From assembly GCA_964390805.1 (NCBI GenBank), contig CAYMKL010000016.1, forward strand, positions 1 to 64,000: a stretch of 64,000 nt of DNA, in the 5' to 3' direction. The stretch's first letter is position 1, and each line of letters begins with the position of its first letter. The notes beneath the pieces are model-generated. The model had not been told where the DNA came from. It did not search any database and saw only the letters and a program-made list of their open reading frames with translations. The position numbers were made by a program, and so were the translations under genes. The stretch is from CAYMKL01 sp964390805 (GTDB lineage: Bacteria; Chloroflexota; Anaerolineae; VGOG01). This document shows positions 33,841 through 42,138 of this stretch, piece after piece.

Positions 33841-35367
33841 TTACTGGCAAATGCCAGCATCCACGCAGGCTTGCTGCAAGCCAGCCTGGGCTGCGGCTAC
33901 ATCACCAGAAGCAGCGAACAGAGTGAGTACGTCCTTGTAGTCCGTGGCCCAGGATTCGTAGGCTGCTGCCCCGTGAGCCACGCTGGGCACGATGGCGTCT
34001 TGACTCCAGTCAACCATAGCCGATTGCAGGTAGGCGTTGAACAACGATGGGTCACAATCGGTGCGGGCGCAGATGGAGCCTTTCTGCGGGTTGAAGGCTT
34101 CCTGACCCTCCCGAGAACCGCAGACCTTGAGCCAGTTGCGAGCGTTCTCCACGTTCACGGCAGCCTTCGGCATAGCGAAGCTGTCGGACAGCGCAACGAA
34201 GATGCCCTGGGTGCCCGGCGGGGGCGCCCAGCCGTAGCCGGTGAAGCCCTTGGACGTGAACCAGCCATCGGTCCAGTCGCCCATGATCATCATGCCGCCC
34301 GTGCCCGCGATCAGGAACTCGCCGGCGGTGGACCAGGTGTGAGCTGAGTGATCGGCATTGGCATAGCCAAACATCATCTTGAAGTTTTCCAGCGCCTGGG
34401 CAACGTCTGCACCGGTCCACGGGGTGTCACCAGTCCACAGACCGTTGTACTTATCAACGCCCAGGGTGCCGGCCAGGATGTCCTCAAAGATGTGCCCTGC
34501 TTCCCAGCCTTCATTGGTGCCCAATACGAAGGGCGTGATGCCTGCGGCCTTCAGCGCCTCGGCCACAGTCTTGAACTCCTCGAAGGTGGTCGGTGGCGTC
34601 AGACCGTTGGCCTCAAACGTTGCTTTGTTGTACCACAGCACGTTGGAGCGGTGGATGTTGACCGGGACGCCCCAATAGTGACCACCGTAGGCCTTGAGCA
34701 GCGTCAGCAGGTCCGCCGGGAAAGCTGCCTCAAGTCCCGCGGAGGCATAGACGTCGTCAATGGGCTGGAGATACTGCTCGGGGCTGTAGTTTTCCACCTC
34801 CAGACCGGCATGCAACTGGAAGGTATCCTCCGTCTCGCCACCGATGAGGCGGGTCTTGAGCCCCGCCTTGAAGTTGGTGCCCGCGCCGCCGGCCACAGAA
34901 GCGTTGACGATCTCGACGTCGGGGTATTTCTCCCTGTAGATCCTGAACATCCCGTTGAGGCCCTCGGCCTCACCGCCGGCTGTCCACCAACTGCCGACGA
35001 CGAGCTGACCGCTGGCCCTCGTACCGAACAGCAGCGCTGGTTTGTTGGGGTCATAAGCCGCCATGAACGCTTCGGCATCTGCCTCACTGGGCACCGCCAG
35101 CTTCCATCCCGGATGGATGACGTCGGCGTTCTTGATGTAAGCAAAGGTCGAGTCTTCGATGTTCTTCTGGTTAGTGGCAGCCATGATCGCCGGCCAGGCA
35201 AAGCCAGAGCCGAGGTACTTCTCGCCCAGGGCCCACAAGGTGTCGCCTAGCTTGATGGTGTAGCTCAGCTCCTCCTGAGCCGGCGGAGCGGCACTGGCCA
35301 CGCTCAACCCCAGGGTCAGTAGCATGGCGAGCACCAGAACCAGATTGATGCATGTTCTCCTAAACAT
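33841..35367 (-). CDS. Sugar ABC transporter substrate-binding protein with N-terminal LysM-like domain
   Basis: 508 aa. Signal peptide (MFRRTCINLVLVLAMLLTLG...ASA), then a LysM-like domain at about 34-95 (YTIKLGDTLWALGEKYLGSG ... VIHPGWKLAVP). The remaining about 400 residues are a cluster B (family 1) binding protein: GEAEGLNGMFRIYREKYPDV, PVNIHRSNVLWYNKATFEANG and AMPKAAVNVENA, closest in feel to glucose/mannose-type binders. LysM binds N-acetylglucosamine-containing glycans, so the protein could be retained on the envelope or capture chito-type sugars. Ribosome site CAAGGAGGAGC precedes the ATG. Confidence 0.88.
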   Translation of the reverse strand: MFRRTCINLVLVLAMLLTLGLSVASAAPPAQEELSYTIKLGDTLWALGEKYLGSGFAWPAIMAATNQKNIEDSTFAYIKNADVIHPGWKLAVPSEADAEAFMAAYDPNKPALLFGTRASGQLVVGSWWTAGGEAEGLNGMFRIYREKYPDVEIVNASVAGGAGTNFKAGLKTRLIGGETEDTFQLHAGLEVENYSPEQYLQPIDDVYASAGLEAAFPADLLTLLKAYGGHYWGVPVNIHRSNVLWYNKATFEANGLTPPTTFEEFKTVAEALKAAGITPFVLGTNEGWEAGHIFEDILAGTLGVDKYNGLWTGDTPWTGADVAQALENFKMMFGYANADHSAHTWSTAGEFLIAGTGGMMIMGDWTDGWFTSKGFTGYGWAPPPGTQGIFVALSDSFAMPKAAVNVENARNWLKVCGSREGQEAFNPQKGSICARTDCDPSLFNAYLQSAMVDWSQDAIVPSVAHGAAAYESWATDYKDVLTLFAASGDVAAAQAGLQQACVDAGICQ

Positions 35368-35574
35368 TTGTTAGCTCCTCCTTGAGTTTTTGAGATAATG
35401 GGACAATCCTACTTGCTTACTGCTTACCTACATTTTCTTGCGATAGGCGCCTCCTTATCAATCCGTCAACTTTCCTCGTATCGTTGAAGCTCATCGCGCA
35501 GGCACTATCCCGCGGGCGATTTCATCTGCAACAACTGCTAGGTCGGCTTTCAAGAAGGTTTTTCTCAGCTGGAA

Positions 35575-35811
35575 CTATGCTGCCACTCGCGCCAATTCCC
35601 GAACGTGCAGAACTTCTCTGCCGCCAGATAGTCGAATACCCGCTGGATTAAGCGTGAGTAATGCAATTGTCCTGCCGTCAGCGGTCAAAAACTCTACCTC
35701 GAAGGCCATACCATCTCTGTAACAGTGCACCACTGCCCCTATATCGCCTTGTTTCAGGCCGTATTGGTCAATGTCATGCGTAAGGACAACTGTATCTAAT
35801 TCACGAATCAT
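35575..35811 (-). CDS. DUF4926 protein
   Basis: 78 aa from ATG 35811 (AGGAGATGCAAC upstream). ELDTVVLTHDIDQYGLKQGDIGAVVHCY and the later FEVEFLTADGRTIALLTL are the DUF4926 pattern, a small SH3-like barrel. It follows a DUF6883 gene by about 22 bases. Such pairs recur in cyanobacteria and other phyla and may be a toxin-antitoxin or immunity-type couple; this is inference. Confidence 0.78.
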   Translation of the reverse strand: MIRELDTVVLTHDIDQYGLKQGDIGAVVHCYRDGMAFEVEFLTADGRTIALLTLNPAGIRLSGGREVLHVRELARVAA

Positions 35812-35833
35812 GTTGCATCTCCTGATCACTTGC

Positions 35834-36166
35834 TTATACCGGATGCGCAGTCACGAAGCGTGGACGATCTCGCTCTATCTCGATGATCCATACCGTCCGC
35901 ACTTGCACAAAGCTACCAGCCGGAGTTTGGAGCGAGCCTTCGATAGCATATTTCGTGCCGTATGCCGACGGTACGACATCCTGGACATCCTCGGAATGAG
36001 CAATGGCTATCAAGCGTTGCTCCAACATGTCCAAGTTTGTTTCGTTAAATCCAAGGGCACGAAAGAACCTGGCCTTCCACTTGCCGACGGGATGTGTCTT
36101 TGATAGCAAATAATCGTGCAATTTGGGCGACGGGATGTAGGCGTGTTCCCAACTGGGGAGCTTCAT
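35834..36166 (-). CDS. DUF6883 protein
   Basis: 110 aa. AYIPSPKLHDYLLSKTHPVGKWKARFF and LGFNETNLDMLEQRL are the DUF6883 signature, and the C-terminal VRTVWIIEIERDRPRFVTAHP is conserved in the family. The fold resembles small toxin-like domains seen at the C-terminus of polymorphic toxins. There is no convincing ribosome site; the start lies 13 bases after the SUMF1-like stop, so translation may be coupled. Confidence 0.75.
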   Translation of the reverse strand: MKLPSWEHAYIPSPKLHDYLLSKTHPVGKWKARFFRALGFNETNLDMLEQRLIAIAHSEDVQDVVPSAYGTKYAIEGSLQTPAGSFVQVRTVWIIEIERDRPRFVTAHPV

Positions 36167-36179
36167 GAATGTTTATAAG

Positions 36180-37286
36180 CTATCTCACGCAGCGGAAGCC
36201 GATGTCGTCGTTGGCCGCGGTCACGGAGCTAGCACTCCGCTCGGTGGTGCGCACCAAATTCTGGTCGCTGAACCACCCGCCCCCTCGGATCACGCGGTAC
36301 TTCTCGCCGAAGTATTGGGCCTCGCCGTCGCCACCCGGATACCCTGGATACGGCTGGAACCAGTCGCTGGTCCATTCGGCTACGTTGCCTGCCATGTCCA
36401 TCACCCCATAGGGACTGGCCCCGCCCGGGAAGCTCCCCACAATGGTGGTTCCCCGGTAGCCCGACTCCTCGGCGTTCACTTTGTTCACGTCCCAATCGTT
36501 CCCCCAGGGATAAGTGAAGCTATCGGTGCCCCGCGCCGCTTTCTCCCACTCTGCCTCGGTAGGCAGCCTCTTCTCTGCCCATTCGCAGAAGGCTTTGGCA
36601 TCATTCCAGGTCACCTTCACTATAGGGTGATTGGCCTTGTCCCCAGCATAGTAGTACCGCCAAGACGTCTCGCCTGCCTGTTCCGCATCGGTGACATACC
36701 CTGTTTCCGCGACGAACTTCTCGAAGTCCTCGTTGGTGACCTCAAACTGGTCAATCTCGAAGGCATCTACGGAGACCGCGTGCGGTGGCCGCTCAACCTC
36801 GTTTGCGCTCCCCATGGTGAACTCCCCAGCAGGGATGGCGATCATGGGCACTGTTACCTTTTGAGGCGTAGGAGTTGGAGGACGTGGAGTAGCTGTAGGA
36901 GGCGGCGTAGGTGTGTTGGTCGGCGGGACCGGGGTTGGGGTAGGGGGCACCTCAGTAGGAACAGGCGTCTCGCCTTCCACGGTAGGGACCGGTGTGGAAG
37001 TAGGCGCAGGCGTGTCGGTAGGCTCAGGCGTGTCGGTAGGGACAGGTGTGGAAGTAGGCTCAGGAGTCGGAGAGGGGGGAACCGGCGTATAGGTTGGTGT
37101 TGCTGGAGCCGGTTTCGGCGTAGGAGTAGGCAATATCTCGACCACGGCGGGCATTGTGGCCTCCGGGCTGGGTTCAGCCTCAACCGTCTTTGCCCCTGGA
37201 GAAGGCTCGGCAGGCCCACCCCCTCCGCAGCCAGCGACCAGAGCAATGAGCACCAGTATCCAAATCCAAGAAAGTCTCTTCATCAT
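36180..37286 (-). CDS. SUMF1/FGE-fold lipoprotein
   Basis: 368 aa from ATG 37286 (AAAGGAG 11 bases upstream; an ATG follows directly). Lipobox LVAGCGG, then about 110 residues of Pro-Thr linker, then a formylglycine-generating-enzyme-like domain: IPAGEFTMGSANEVERPPH, LPTEAEWEKAARG, YPWGNDWD, GNVAEWTSDW and RGGGWFSDQN to FRCVR. The paired catalytic cysteines of true FGE are missing, so a binding or structural role at the cell surface is more likely. Driven by a perfect promoter at 37433-37461. Confidence 0.88.
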   Translation of the reverse strand: MMKRLSWIWILVLIALVAGCGGGGPAEPSPGAKTVEAEPSPEATMPAVVEILPTPTPKPAPATPTYTPVPPSPTPEPTSTPVPTDTPEPTDTPAPTSTPVPTVEGETPVPTEVPPTPTPVPPTNTPTPPPTATPRPPTPTPQKVTVPMIAIPAGEFTMGSANEVERPPHAVSVDAFEIDQFEVTNEDFEKFVAETGYVTDAEQAGETSWRYYYAGDKANHPIVKVTWNDAKAFCEWAEKRLPTEAEWEKAARGTDSFTYPWGNDWDVNKVNAEESGYRGTTIVGSFPGGASPYGVMDMAGNVAEWTSDWFQPYPGYPGGDGEAQYFGEKYRVIRGGGWFSDQNLVRTTERSASSVTAANDDIGFRCVR

Positions 37287-37432
37287 TTTTATTGACACTC
37301 CTTTCAAAGATACGACTGCACTCTTCTCAAAGAGAACTTCTCAAAAAGGCAGTCGTTCAGTTTACCTCCCGAATAGTCTGATACTTGTTGTAAGTCTGAG
37401 TAGCATGAGGGGGAATTTCTAACCTGAGCATT

Positions 37433-37461
37433 ATTATATACTCCTATTTTCACCTTGTCAA
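37433..37461 (-). promoter_or_regulatory. Perfect sigma-70 promoter of the SUMF1-like gene
   Basis: TTGACA, 17-bp spacer, TATAAT, all consensus, on the minus strand. It overlaps the last codons of the MmgE/PrpD gene and leaves a leader of about 140 bases. Confidence 0.88.
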
Positions 37462-38837
37462 GTGCACGAGCCAGGATTTGCTGACCATACCAACCGCGTT
37501 AGCTCTCGCACATCGCCCACATCTTGGAAGTGCCACACCATATCCACCAGCGACTCGATGCGGGCCTCTTCCAGTATGTGACCCACCAGCCAGCGGAACT
37601 TCTCCTCCACGCGGCTCTCGTCCCACCCCTGGGGAAACCTGATGCCGCCCTCCACCATGCCCGAAGTAAGCTGCTGCCCGTCCTTCAGCGTGATGGTCAC
37701 GACAGCAGCGTACTTACCGCCGGGCTCCCCCCTCACTGCGCGCCTGTGTAGCTCATTGAGCTCGTCCGACTCTACCAACTCGATCTTGTTAGCTAATGCT
37801 CGCACTCGCTCGTCGTCGAAGCGACGCTCAAGTATCTGATCTGGGCCAATCTCGCCGTCGAGGAGAAACACCGCCAACGGCCAAGCCAGGTTGAACTGTG
37901 CCCCCTCGGTGGTGGTGGGCAGCTTCGTCCCTAGCCGCACTGTCTGGTGGAACCCTTCCACGCGAATGTGGGCGATGTCACTGACTTCGAGATCGTGCTG
38001 ACGGAGCAGCCCCCGCGCCGCGTCCAGAGTGGGGTGATCCCAGGCGCAGCAGGCATACTCTTTAAAGATCACCCCGTCCACCATGATGTAGTGCTGACCG
38101 ACGTCGGCCACCCAGTCGCGGTAGCGCTCGAAGCCCAGGATGCTGGGGATGCCGGTGAAGCCGCGCTGGGCAAGCTGGGCGGAGACGATGCCGTTCATCG
38201 CCCCCCAGCCGATGCCATGCTTGACCATGGCCGGGTGGTCAATGTCCCGCATCATCGGCAGGTTGGGGGCGTGGTACTCGGCGATGCCCAGGGCATGCTT
38301 GATCTGCTCAGGCGGCAGAGGTGCCGATTGGCCTAGCAGATGGCAGGCCACAGCAGCGCAGGCCACCGATCCCCACGAGCCGCACGCCTGGTAGACGGCG
38401 TGGTGGTCATGCCAGATACGAGCGGTACGGTGCGCCACCTCGTAGCCGACGACCATGGCCGTCATCATCTGCGGGCCGCCCAGCCCCAGCTTCTCGGCCA
38501 GGGCCAGCGCGGTGGGGAAGATCTGTGCGCCGGGATGTCCTTTAGTGTACAGGGCGCAATCGTCAATGTCTATGCCGTTGGCCGCGTAGCCGTTGGCGAA
38601 GGCAGCGCCGATGGCCGAGGCCCGCTGGCCGTGCAGCAGGATGGTGGCCTCGTCGCCCGGCCAGGTTTCGGTAGCATAATCGGTTGTGATGCGGCTGATG
38701 GGAGTCTGCGTGCCCACCAGCGTGGCTCCCAGGATGTCCAGCAGGGCCATGCGAGCCTTACGTTGCACCGGCGCGGGGAGCGCGTCCCACGTCGCGTCGG
38801 CGATGAACTGAGCTACCAAATCATTTCCGTTTTCCAT
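37458..38837 (-). CDS. MmgE/PrpD family protein
   Basis: 459 aa, normal for the family (2-methylcitrate dehydratase, immune-responsive gene 1, cis-aconitate decarboxylase relatives). RKARMALLDILGATLVG, FANGYAANGIDIDDC, GHPGAQIFPTALALAE and KEYACCAWDHPTLDAA match the conserved helical core and lid. It probably dehydrates or decarboxylates a tri- or dicarboxylic acid. It follows the MttB gene with a family B repeat between them, so it may be the last gene of the methyl-transfer unit, but a metabolic link is not obvious. Confidence 0.85.
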   Translation of the reverse strand: MENGNDLVAQFIADATWDALPAPVQRKARMALLDILGATLVGTQTPISRITTDYATETWPGDEATILLHGQRASAIGAAFANGYAANGIDIDDCALYTKGHPGAQIFPTALALAEKLGLGGPQMMTAMVVGYEVAHRTARIWHDHHAVYQACGSWGSVACAAVACHLLGQSAPLPPEQIKHALGIAEYHAPNLPMMRDIDHPAMVKHGIGWGAMNGIVSAQLAQRGFTGIPSILGFERYRDWVADVGQHYIMVDGVIFKEYACCAWDHPTLDAARGLLRQHDLEVSDIAHIRVEGFHQTVRLGTKLPTTTEGAQFNLAWPLAVFLLDGEIGPDQILERRFDDERVRALANKIELVESDELNELHRRAVRGEPGGKYAAVVTITLKDGQQLTSGMVEGGIRFPQGWDESRVEEKFRWLVGHILEEARIESLVDMVWHFQDVGDVRELTRLVWSANPGSCT

Positions 38838-38900
38838 ATGCTCCTTTCTCCAAGCATTGAAGTCCCCAATTTGCTGGGGTGATGCAACAAACCCGAACGA

Positions 38901-38924
38901 GACTTCGGCAAGCCCAGTCGAGCC
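38901..38924. repeat. Family B short repeat, intergenic
   Basis: GACTTCGGCAAGCCCAGTCG(AGCC) with the same GTTTGGGACTCCA flank as the 33712 copy. Confidence 0.8.
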
Positions 38925-38950
38925 GTTTGGGACTCCAGCCTGGGCTTTTC

Positions 38951-40411
38951 CTATGCCTGTCTCTTGTGTCGTTCGTCGGCCTCAGCGACGAGCTCCTTCA
39001 GCCTCTCTTCCACCTCTGCAGGAATAGGCAGTGGCTGGTGATGCTCGAGGATGTCCTTCACCTTGGCTCGCACCCGCTCGGCCATGGTCTTCTTGCCGCT
39101 GGCCTCCCACCCCCGGCGCTGCTGCCGGTCCATCAGGGTCGGGAACCACAGCTCGGTCTTGAAGTGCTGGCGCGTGTGCTCTTCTGTCAGGTAGTGGCCG
39201 CCAGGCCCTACCCGCTCGATGACGTCCACTGCCAACGTCTCAGGGGTCACGGTGACACCGCTCAGGATGCGCTTGGCCATGCCGATGACCTCGTTGGACA
39301 TGACCAGCATGTCGAAGGAGCCCAGCAGGCCCGATTCCAGGTAACCGACGTCGTGAATCAGGTTGGCGCCCGATAGTGCGGCGACGGTCACGGACATGGC
39401 CGCTTCGATGGCCGCCTGCTGGTCGAGGACTTTGGCGTCCGAACAGCCAGCGGTGGAAAACATGGGCAGTCCCAGCCACTTGGCGACCTCGGTCATGGCC
39501 GCGCTGAGCAGCACCATCTCTGGCGCGCCGTAGGACATGATGGACGTGCTCATGTCTATGATGGTCTCTACGCCGCCAATGATGACTGCCGCGCCCTTGC
39601 GCTTGAGTTGGGCCAGCACCACTCCCCCCAGGCACTCGGCCAGGCACTGCACCATCGAGCCGGCCAGCGTCATCGGCGCTGTGGCTCCACACATCATGCC
39701 GGGCGTGTAGATGGCGGGGATGCCCTTCTCCGCCGCGTACAGGATCTTCTCCACTGCCTCGACGGAATGGGTCAGAGGGGAGCTGGGCTCGATGTAGACG
39801 ACGCAGAGGGGTGCTTTGGCGAACTCCTCTGGCCCGCCCAGCACTTCGCAGGCCATCCGATACTGGTCGGCCAACCCCTCTTTGTCTACGGTGGTAATGA
39901 CCAGCGGCTTGGACGTGCCCTGCATCATGGCCAGGAATTGGTGGCGGTCGTAGGTGAGCACAGGCACGCCAGAGGTCAGGCCCAGTGACATGTGGAAGTT
40001 GATGTGGGGCAGGGCATCGCTGATCCTGGCTGCGTTGTAGATGTCTTGATAGGTATAACTGCGCACCTCGTCGGTGTAGGGGTCTATAAGGGAAGGGCAG
40101 TCAGAGCCGGTGCCGAAGTAGATTTTGTTCTTCTCCAGGATGATGCGCTTGTTGCGGTCCCGCCCGGCGACAACGATCCGTTGCGGCGCGGTGTTCAGCG
40201 CATCCTTGACCAGCCAGGATGGGATGCGGACCAGGTCGTTGTCGCTGACCAGGCAGCCGGCATTGTGCAGCAGGGCCAGCCCCTCCTCCCCGTAAACCCG
40301 TGCCCCCACTCGCTCCAGAACATCGAGAGCGGAGTGGAAAATCTCCTCGATTTGATCATCGGACAGCACGCGGAATTGCGCGGTAGCGTTCACTTGATAA
40401 TTTGCTCTCAT
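38951..40411 (-). CDS. MttB-family (trimethylamine/betaine-type) corrinoid methyltransferase, non-pyrrolysine
   Basis: 486 aa from ATG 40411 with AGAGGATG upstream. Family sequence includes ALDVLERVGARVYGEEGLALL, PGMMCGATAPMTLAGSMVQC, STAGCSDAKVLDQQAA and GAPEMVLLSAAMTEVAKWLG. The frame contains no internal amber codon, so this belongs to the non-pyrrolysine branch, whose characterised members demethylate quaternary amines such as glycine betaine, proline betaine or carnitine. It moves a methyl group onto the corrinoid protein at 41420. The C-terminal KTMAERVRAKVKDILEHHQP tail is usual. Confidence 0.87.
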   Translation of the reverse strand: MRANYQVNATAQFRVLSDDQIEEIFHSALDVLERVGARVYGEEGLALLHNAGCLVSDNDLVRIPSWLVKDALNTAPQRIVVAGRDRNKRIILEKNKIYFGTGSDCPSLIDPYTDEVRSYTYQDIYNAARISDALPHINFHMSLGLTSGVPVLTYDRHQFLAMMQGTSKPLVITTVDKEGLADQYRMACEVLGGPEEFAKAPLCVVYIEPSSPLTHSVEAVEKILYAAEKGIPAIYTPGMMCGATAPMTLAGSMVQCLAECLGGVVLAQLKRKGAAVIIGGVETIIDMSTSIMSYGAPEMVLLSAAMTEVAKWLGLPMFSTAGCSDAKVLDQQAAIEAAMSVTVAALSGANLIHDVGYLESGLLGSFDMLVMSNEVIGMAKRILSGVTVTPETLAVDVIERVGPGGHYLTEEHTRQHFKTELWFPTLMDRQQRRGWEASGKKTMAERVRAKVKDILEHHQPLPIPAEVEERLKELVAEADERHKRQA

Positions 40412-40421
40412 AATCATCCTC

Positions 40422-41312
40422 TTATGCATCATGGCTCACGGCCTCACGTATGGCCGCGATGTGGGCGGGCGAAGAGCCGCAGCAGGCGCCGACGATGCGG
40501 GCGCCTAGCTCCACGTAGCGGCTGGCCAGGTCGGCCATCCTCTCCGGCGTGGCGTCGTACACCACCTGGCGCTTGATCATGCGCGGCACGCCGGCGTTGG
40601 GCTTGGCGATCAGGGCTATCGCTCCAGCATCGGGCACGGCCTCGCGCATCTGGGGCAGGATGTCCAGCACCTCCTCGGGTGCGTGGCCGCAGTTGGCGCC
40701 GATGGCTGGCACGCCCAAATTGGCCATGGCCTGGGCCGCCTGCGTCGGGCTGACCCCCATGCTGGTGCGGCCGTGGGTGTCGAAGCTGAAGGTGCAGAAG
40801 ACGGGTAGATCGCACCCCTGCCGCGCCCCCTCGACGGCGGCCTTCGCTTCGTTGAGGTCGCTCATGGTCTCGATGTAGATGCAATCCGCGCCCCCTGCCG
40901 CCAGCGCCTGGGCCTGCTCGGCGAAGATCTCAAGGGCGGCCTCGTAGGTCAGCGAGCCAAGCGGGACCATTAGCTCCCCCGTAGGGCCGATGTCGCCGCC
41001 GATGTAGAGATCATCGCCGGCCACCTGGCGGGCCAACTCTGCGGCGCGGCGATTGATCTCAGCCACCTGAATCTCAAGCCCCGCCGCCTTCAGGCGCGCC
41101 CGCGTGCCGCCGAAGGTGGTGGTGAGGATGATGCCAGAGCCCGCCTCCACGTAGGTGCGGTGCAATTTCATGATCACCTCAGGCCGCTCCAGCACCCACG
41201 TCTCGCCCGGCGTCCCCGCGGGCAACCCGGCCGCCTGTAGCATGGTGCCTGTAGCGCCATCGGCGATCAAGACCTCGCCAGAGGCTAGTCGTTGCAGAAT
41301 GGGTATACGCAT
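40422..41312 (-). CDS. Homocysteine S-methyltransferase-like protein (Pfam S-methyl_trans)
   Basis: 296 aa from ATG 41312 (AAGGAGCG upstream). LIADGATGTMLQAAGLP is the N-terminal signature. The zinc-binding cysteines are in GANCGHAPEE and the GACCG motif near the C-terminus. It resembles the homocysteine-binding module of MetH and betaine-homocysteine methyltransferases. Beside a corrinoid protein and MttB it may pass the methyl group to homocysteine or another thiol, giving methionine as an alternative sink to folate. The 5' extension to 41393 is encoded by CGTTTCACG repeats and is rejected. Confidence 0.85.
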   Translation of the reverse strand: MRIPILQRLASGEVLIADGATGTMLQAAGLPAGTPGETWVLERPEVIMKLHRTYVEAGSGIILTTTFGGTRARLKAAGLEIQVAEINRRAAELARQVAGDDLYIGGDIGPTGELMVPLGSLTYEAALEIFAEQAQALAAGGADCIYIETMSDLNEAKAAVEGARQGCDLPVFCTFSFDTHGRTSMGVSPTQAAQAMANLGVPAIGANCGHAPEEVLDILPQMREAVPDAGAIALIAKPNAGVPRMIKRQVVYDATPERMADLASRYVELGARIVGACCGSSPAHIAAIREAVSHDA

Positions 41313-41333
41313 TGATTCGCTCCTTGGGTTCTC

Positions 41334-41415
41334 GTGAAACGTGAAACGTAAAGCGTAAATCCTCCCCACACTCTCCATCTCTTCACGTTTCACGTTTTAC
41401 GTTTTACGTTTTGCG
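41334..41415. repeat. CGTTTCACG-type tandem inverted repeat between genes (family I)
   Basis: GTGAAACGTGAAACGTAAAGCG, about 20 bases, then TTCACGTTTCACGTTTTACG with more units. The arms can pair into an RNA hairpin in the spacer between the corrinoid protein and homocysteine methyltransferase genes. A related run lies at 54355-54395. Confidence 0.85.
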
Positions 41416-41419
41416 TGGC

Positions 41420-42070
41420 CTACGCCTGCACCAGCCCTTTGACCACCTCAACCGCCTCGGTGGCATTTTCCGCGTAGGCATCCGCTCCGATCTCGTCGGC
41501 CCACTCGGGGCTGGTGGGCACGCCGCCGATGATGACCTTGACCTGGTCGCGCAGGCCAGCTTCTTTGAGGGTCAGGATCACGGCTTCCTGGTTGAGCATG
41601 GTGGTGGTGAGCAGCGCGGAGAGGCCCACCACGTCGGCATTCACCTCGCGCACGGCGTCAACGAATCGCTGGGGCGAGACGTCCACGCCCAGGTCGTGCA
41701 CCTGGAAGCCGTTGGCGCTCAGCATGGTGGCCACCAGCGTCTTGCCGATTTCGTGGATGTCCCCCTGCACAGTGCCGATGACCACTTTGCCCAGCGTCTT
41801 GAGCTCTTGTTTGCGCTTCAAAAGCTCCGGCTCCAGGACAGAGATGCCCTCTGTCATGGCCCTGCTGCTCATCATCAGATCAGGGATGAACAGCTCCCCC
41901 TTGGCGAAGCCCTCGCCAACGATGTCCATGCCCGGCTTGAAGCCCTGCTGGATGGCTGCCAGCGGATCAATCCCTGCGCGCAGTACTTCGTTGGCCAACT
42001 GGCATGCCTTGTCTGGCACACCAGCGATGACTGCGTTGGTCATGTCCTCGAATAGCCTTTCGTTTGCCAT
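41420..42070 (-). CDS. Corrinoid protein (MtbC/MttC/MtaC family)
   Basis: 216 aa from ATG 42070 (AGGAGGATACC upstream). An N-terminal four-helix cap (VLRAGIDPLAAIQQGFKPGMDIVGEGFAKGELFIPDLMMS) precedes a B12-binding Rossmann domain with GDIHEIGK (the DxHxxG histidine that ligates cobalt), then GLSALLTTTM and IIGGVPTS. It shuttles a methyl group between the MttB-type enzyme and an acceptor methyltransferase. The reductive activator (RamA/RACo type) is not in the window. Confidence 0.92.
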   Translation of the reverse strand: MANERLFEDMTNAVIAGVPDKACQLANEVLRAGIDPLAAIQQGFKPGMDIVGEGFAKGELFIPDLMMSSRAMTEGISVLEPELLKRKQELKTLGKVVIGTVQGDIHEIGKTLVATMLSANGFQVHDLGVDVSPQRFVDAVREVNADVVGLSALLTTTMLNQEAVILTLKEAGLRDQVKVIIGGVPTSPEWADEIGADAYAENATEAVEVVKGLVQA

Positions 42071-42138
42071 TTGGTATCCTCCTCGTTTTGCGATGCGATA
42101 ATGAACTGTGCAAATTGTATAGGCATCTTGCGATTGTG

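Noticed and set aside
35368..35574. Search for a terminator or small gene downstream of the DUF4926 gene
   Set aside because: I found no hairpin with a T run, tRNA or open frame in this spacer.
36165..37295. Plus-strand frame of 376 codons rich in Arg and Gly
   Set aside because: Complement of the SUMF1-like lipoprotein and its Pro-Thr linker.
41313..41393. N-terminal extension of the homocysteine methyltransferase-like protein
   Set aside because: Encoded by CGTTTCACG repeats and has no ribosome site, unlike ATG 41312.
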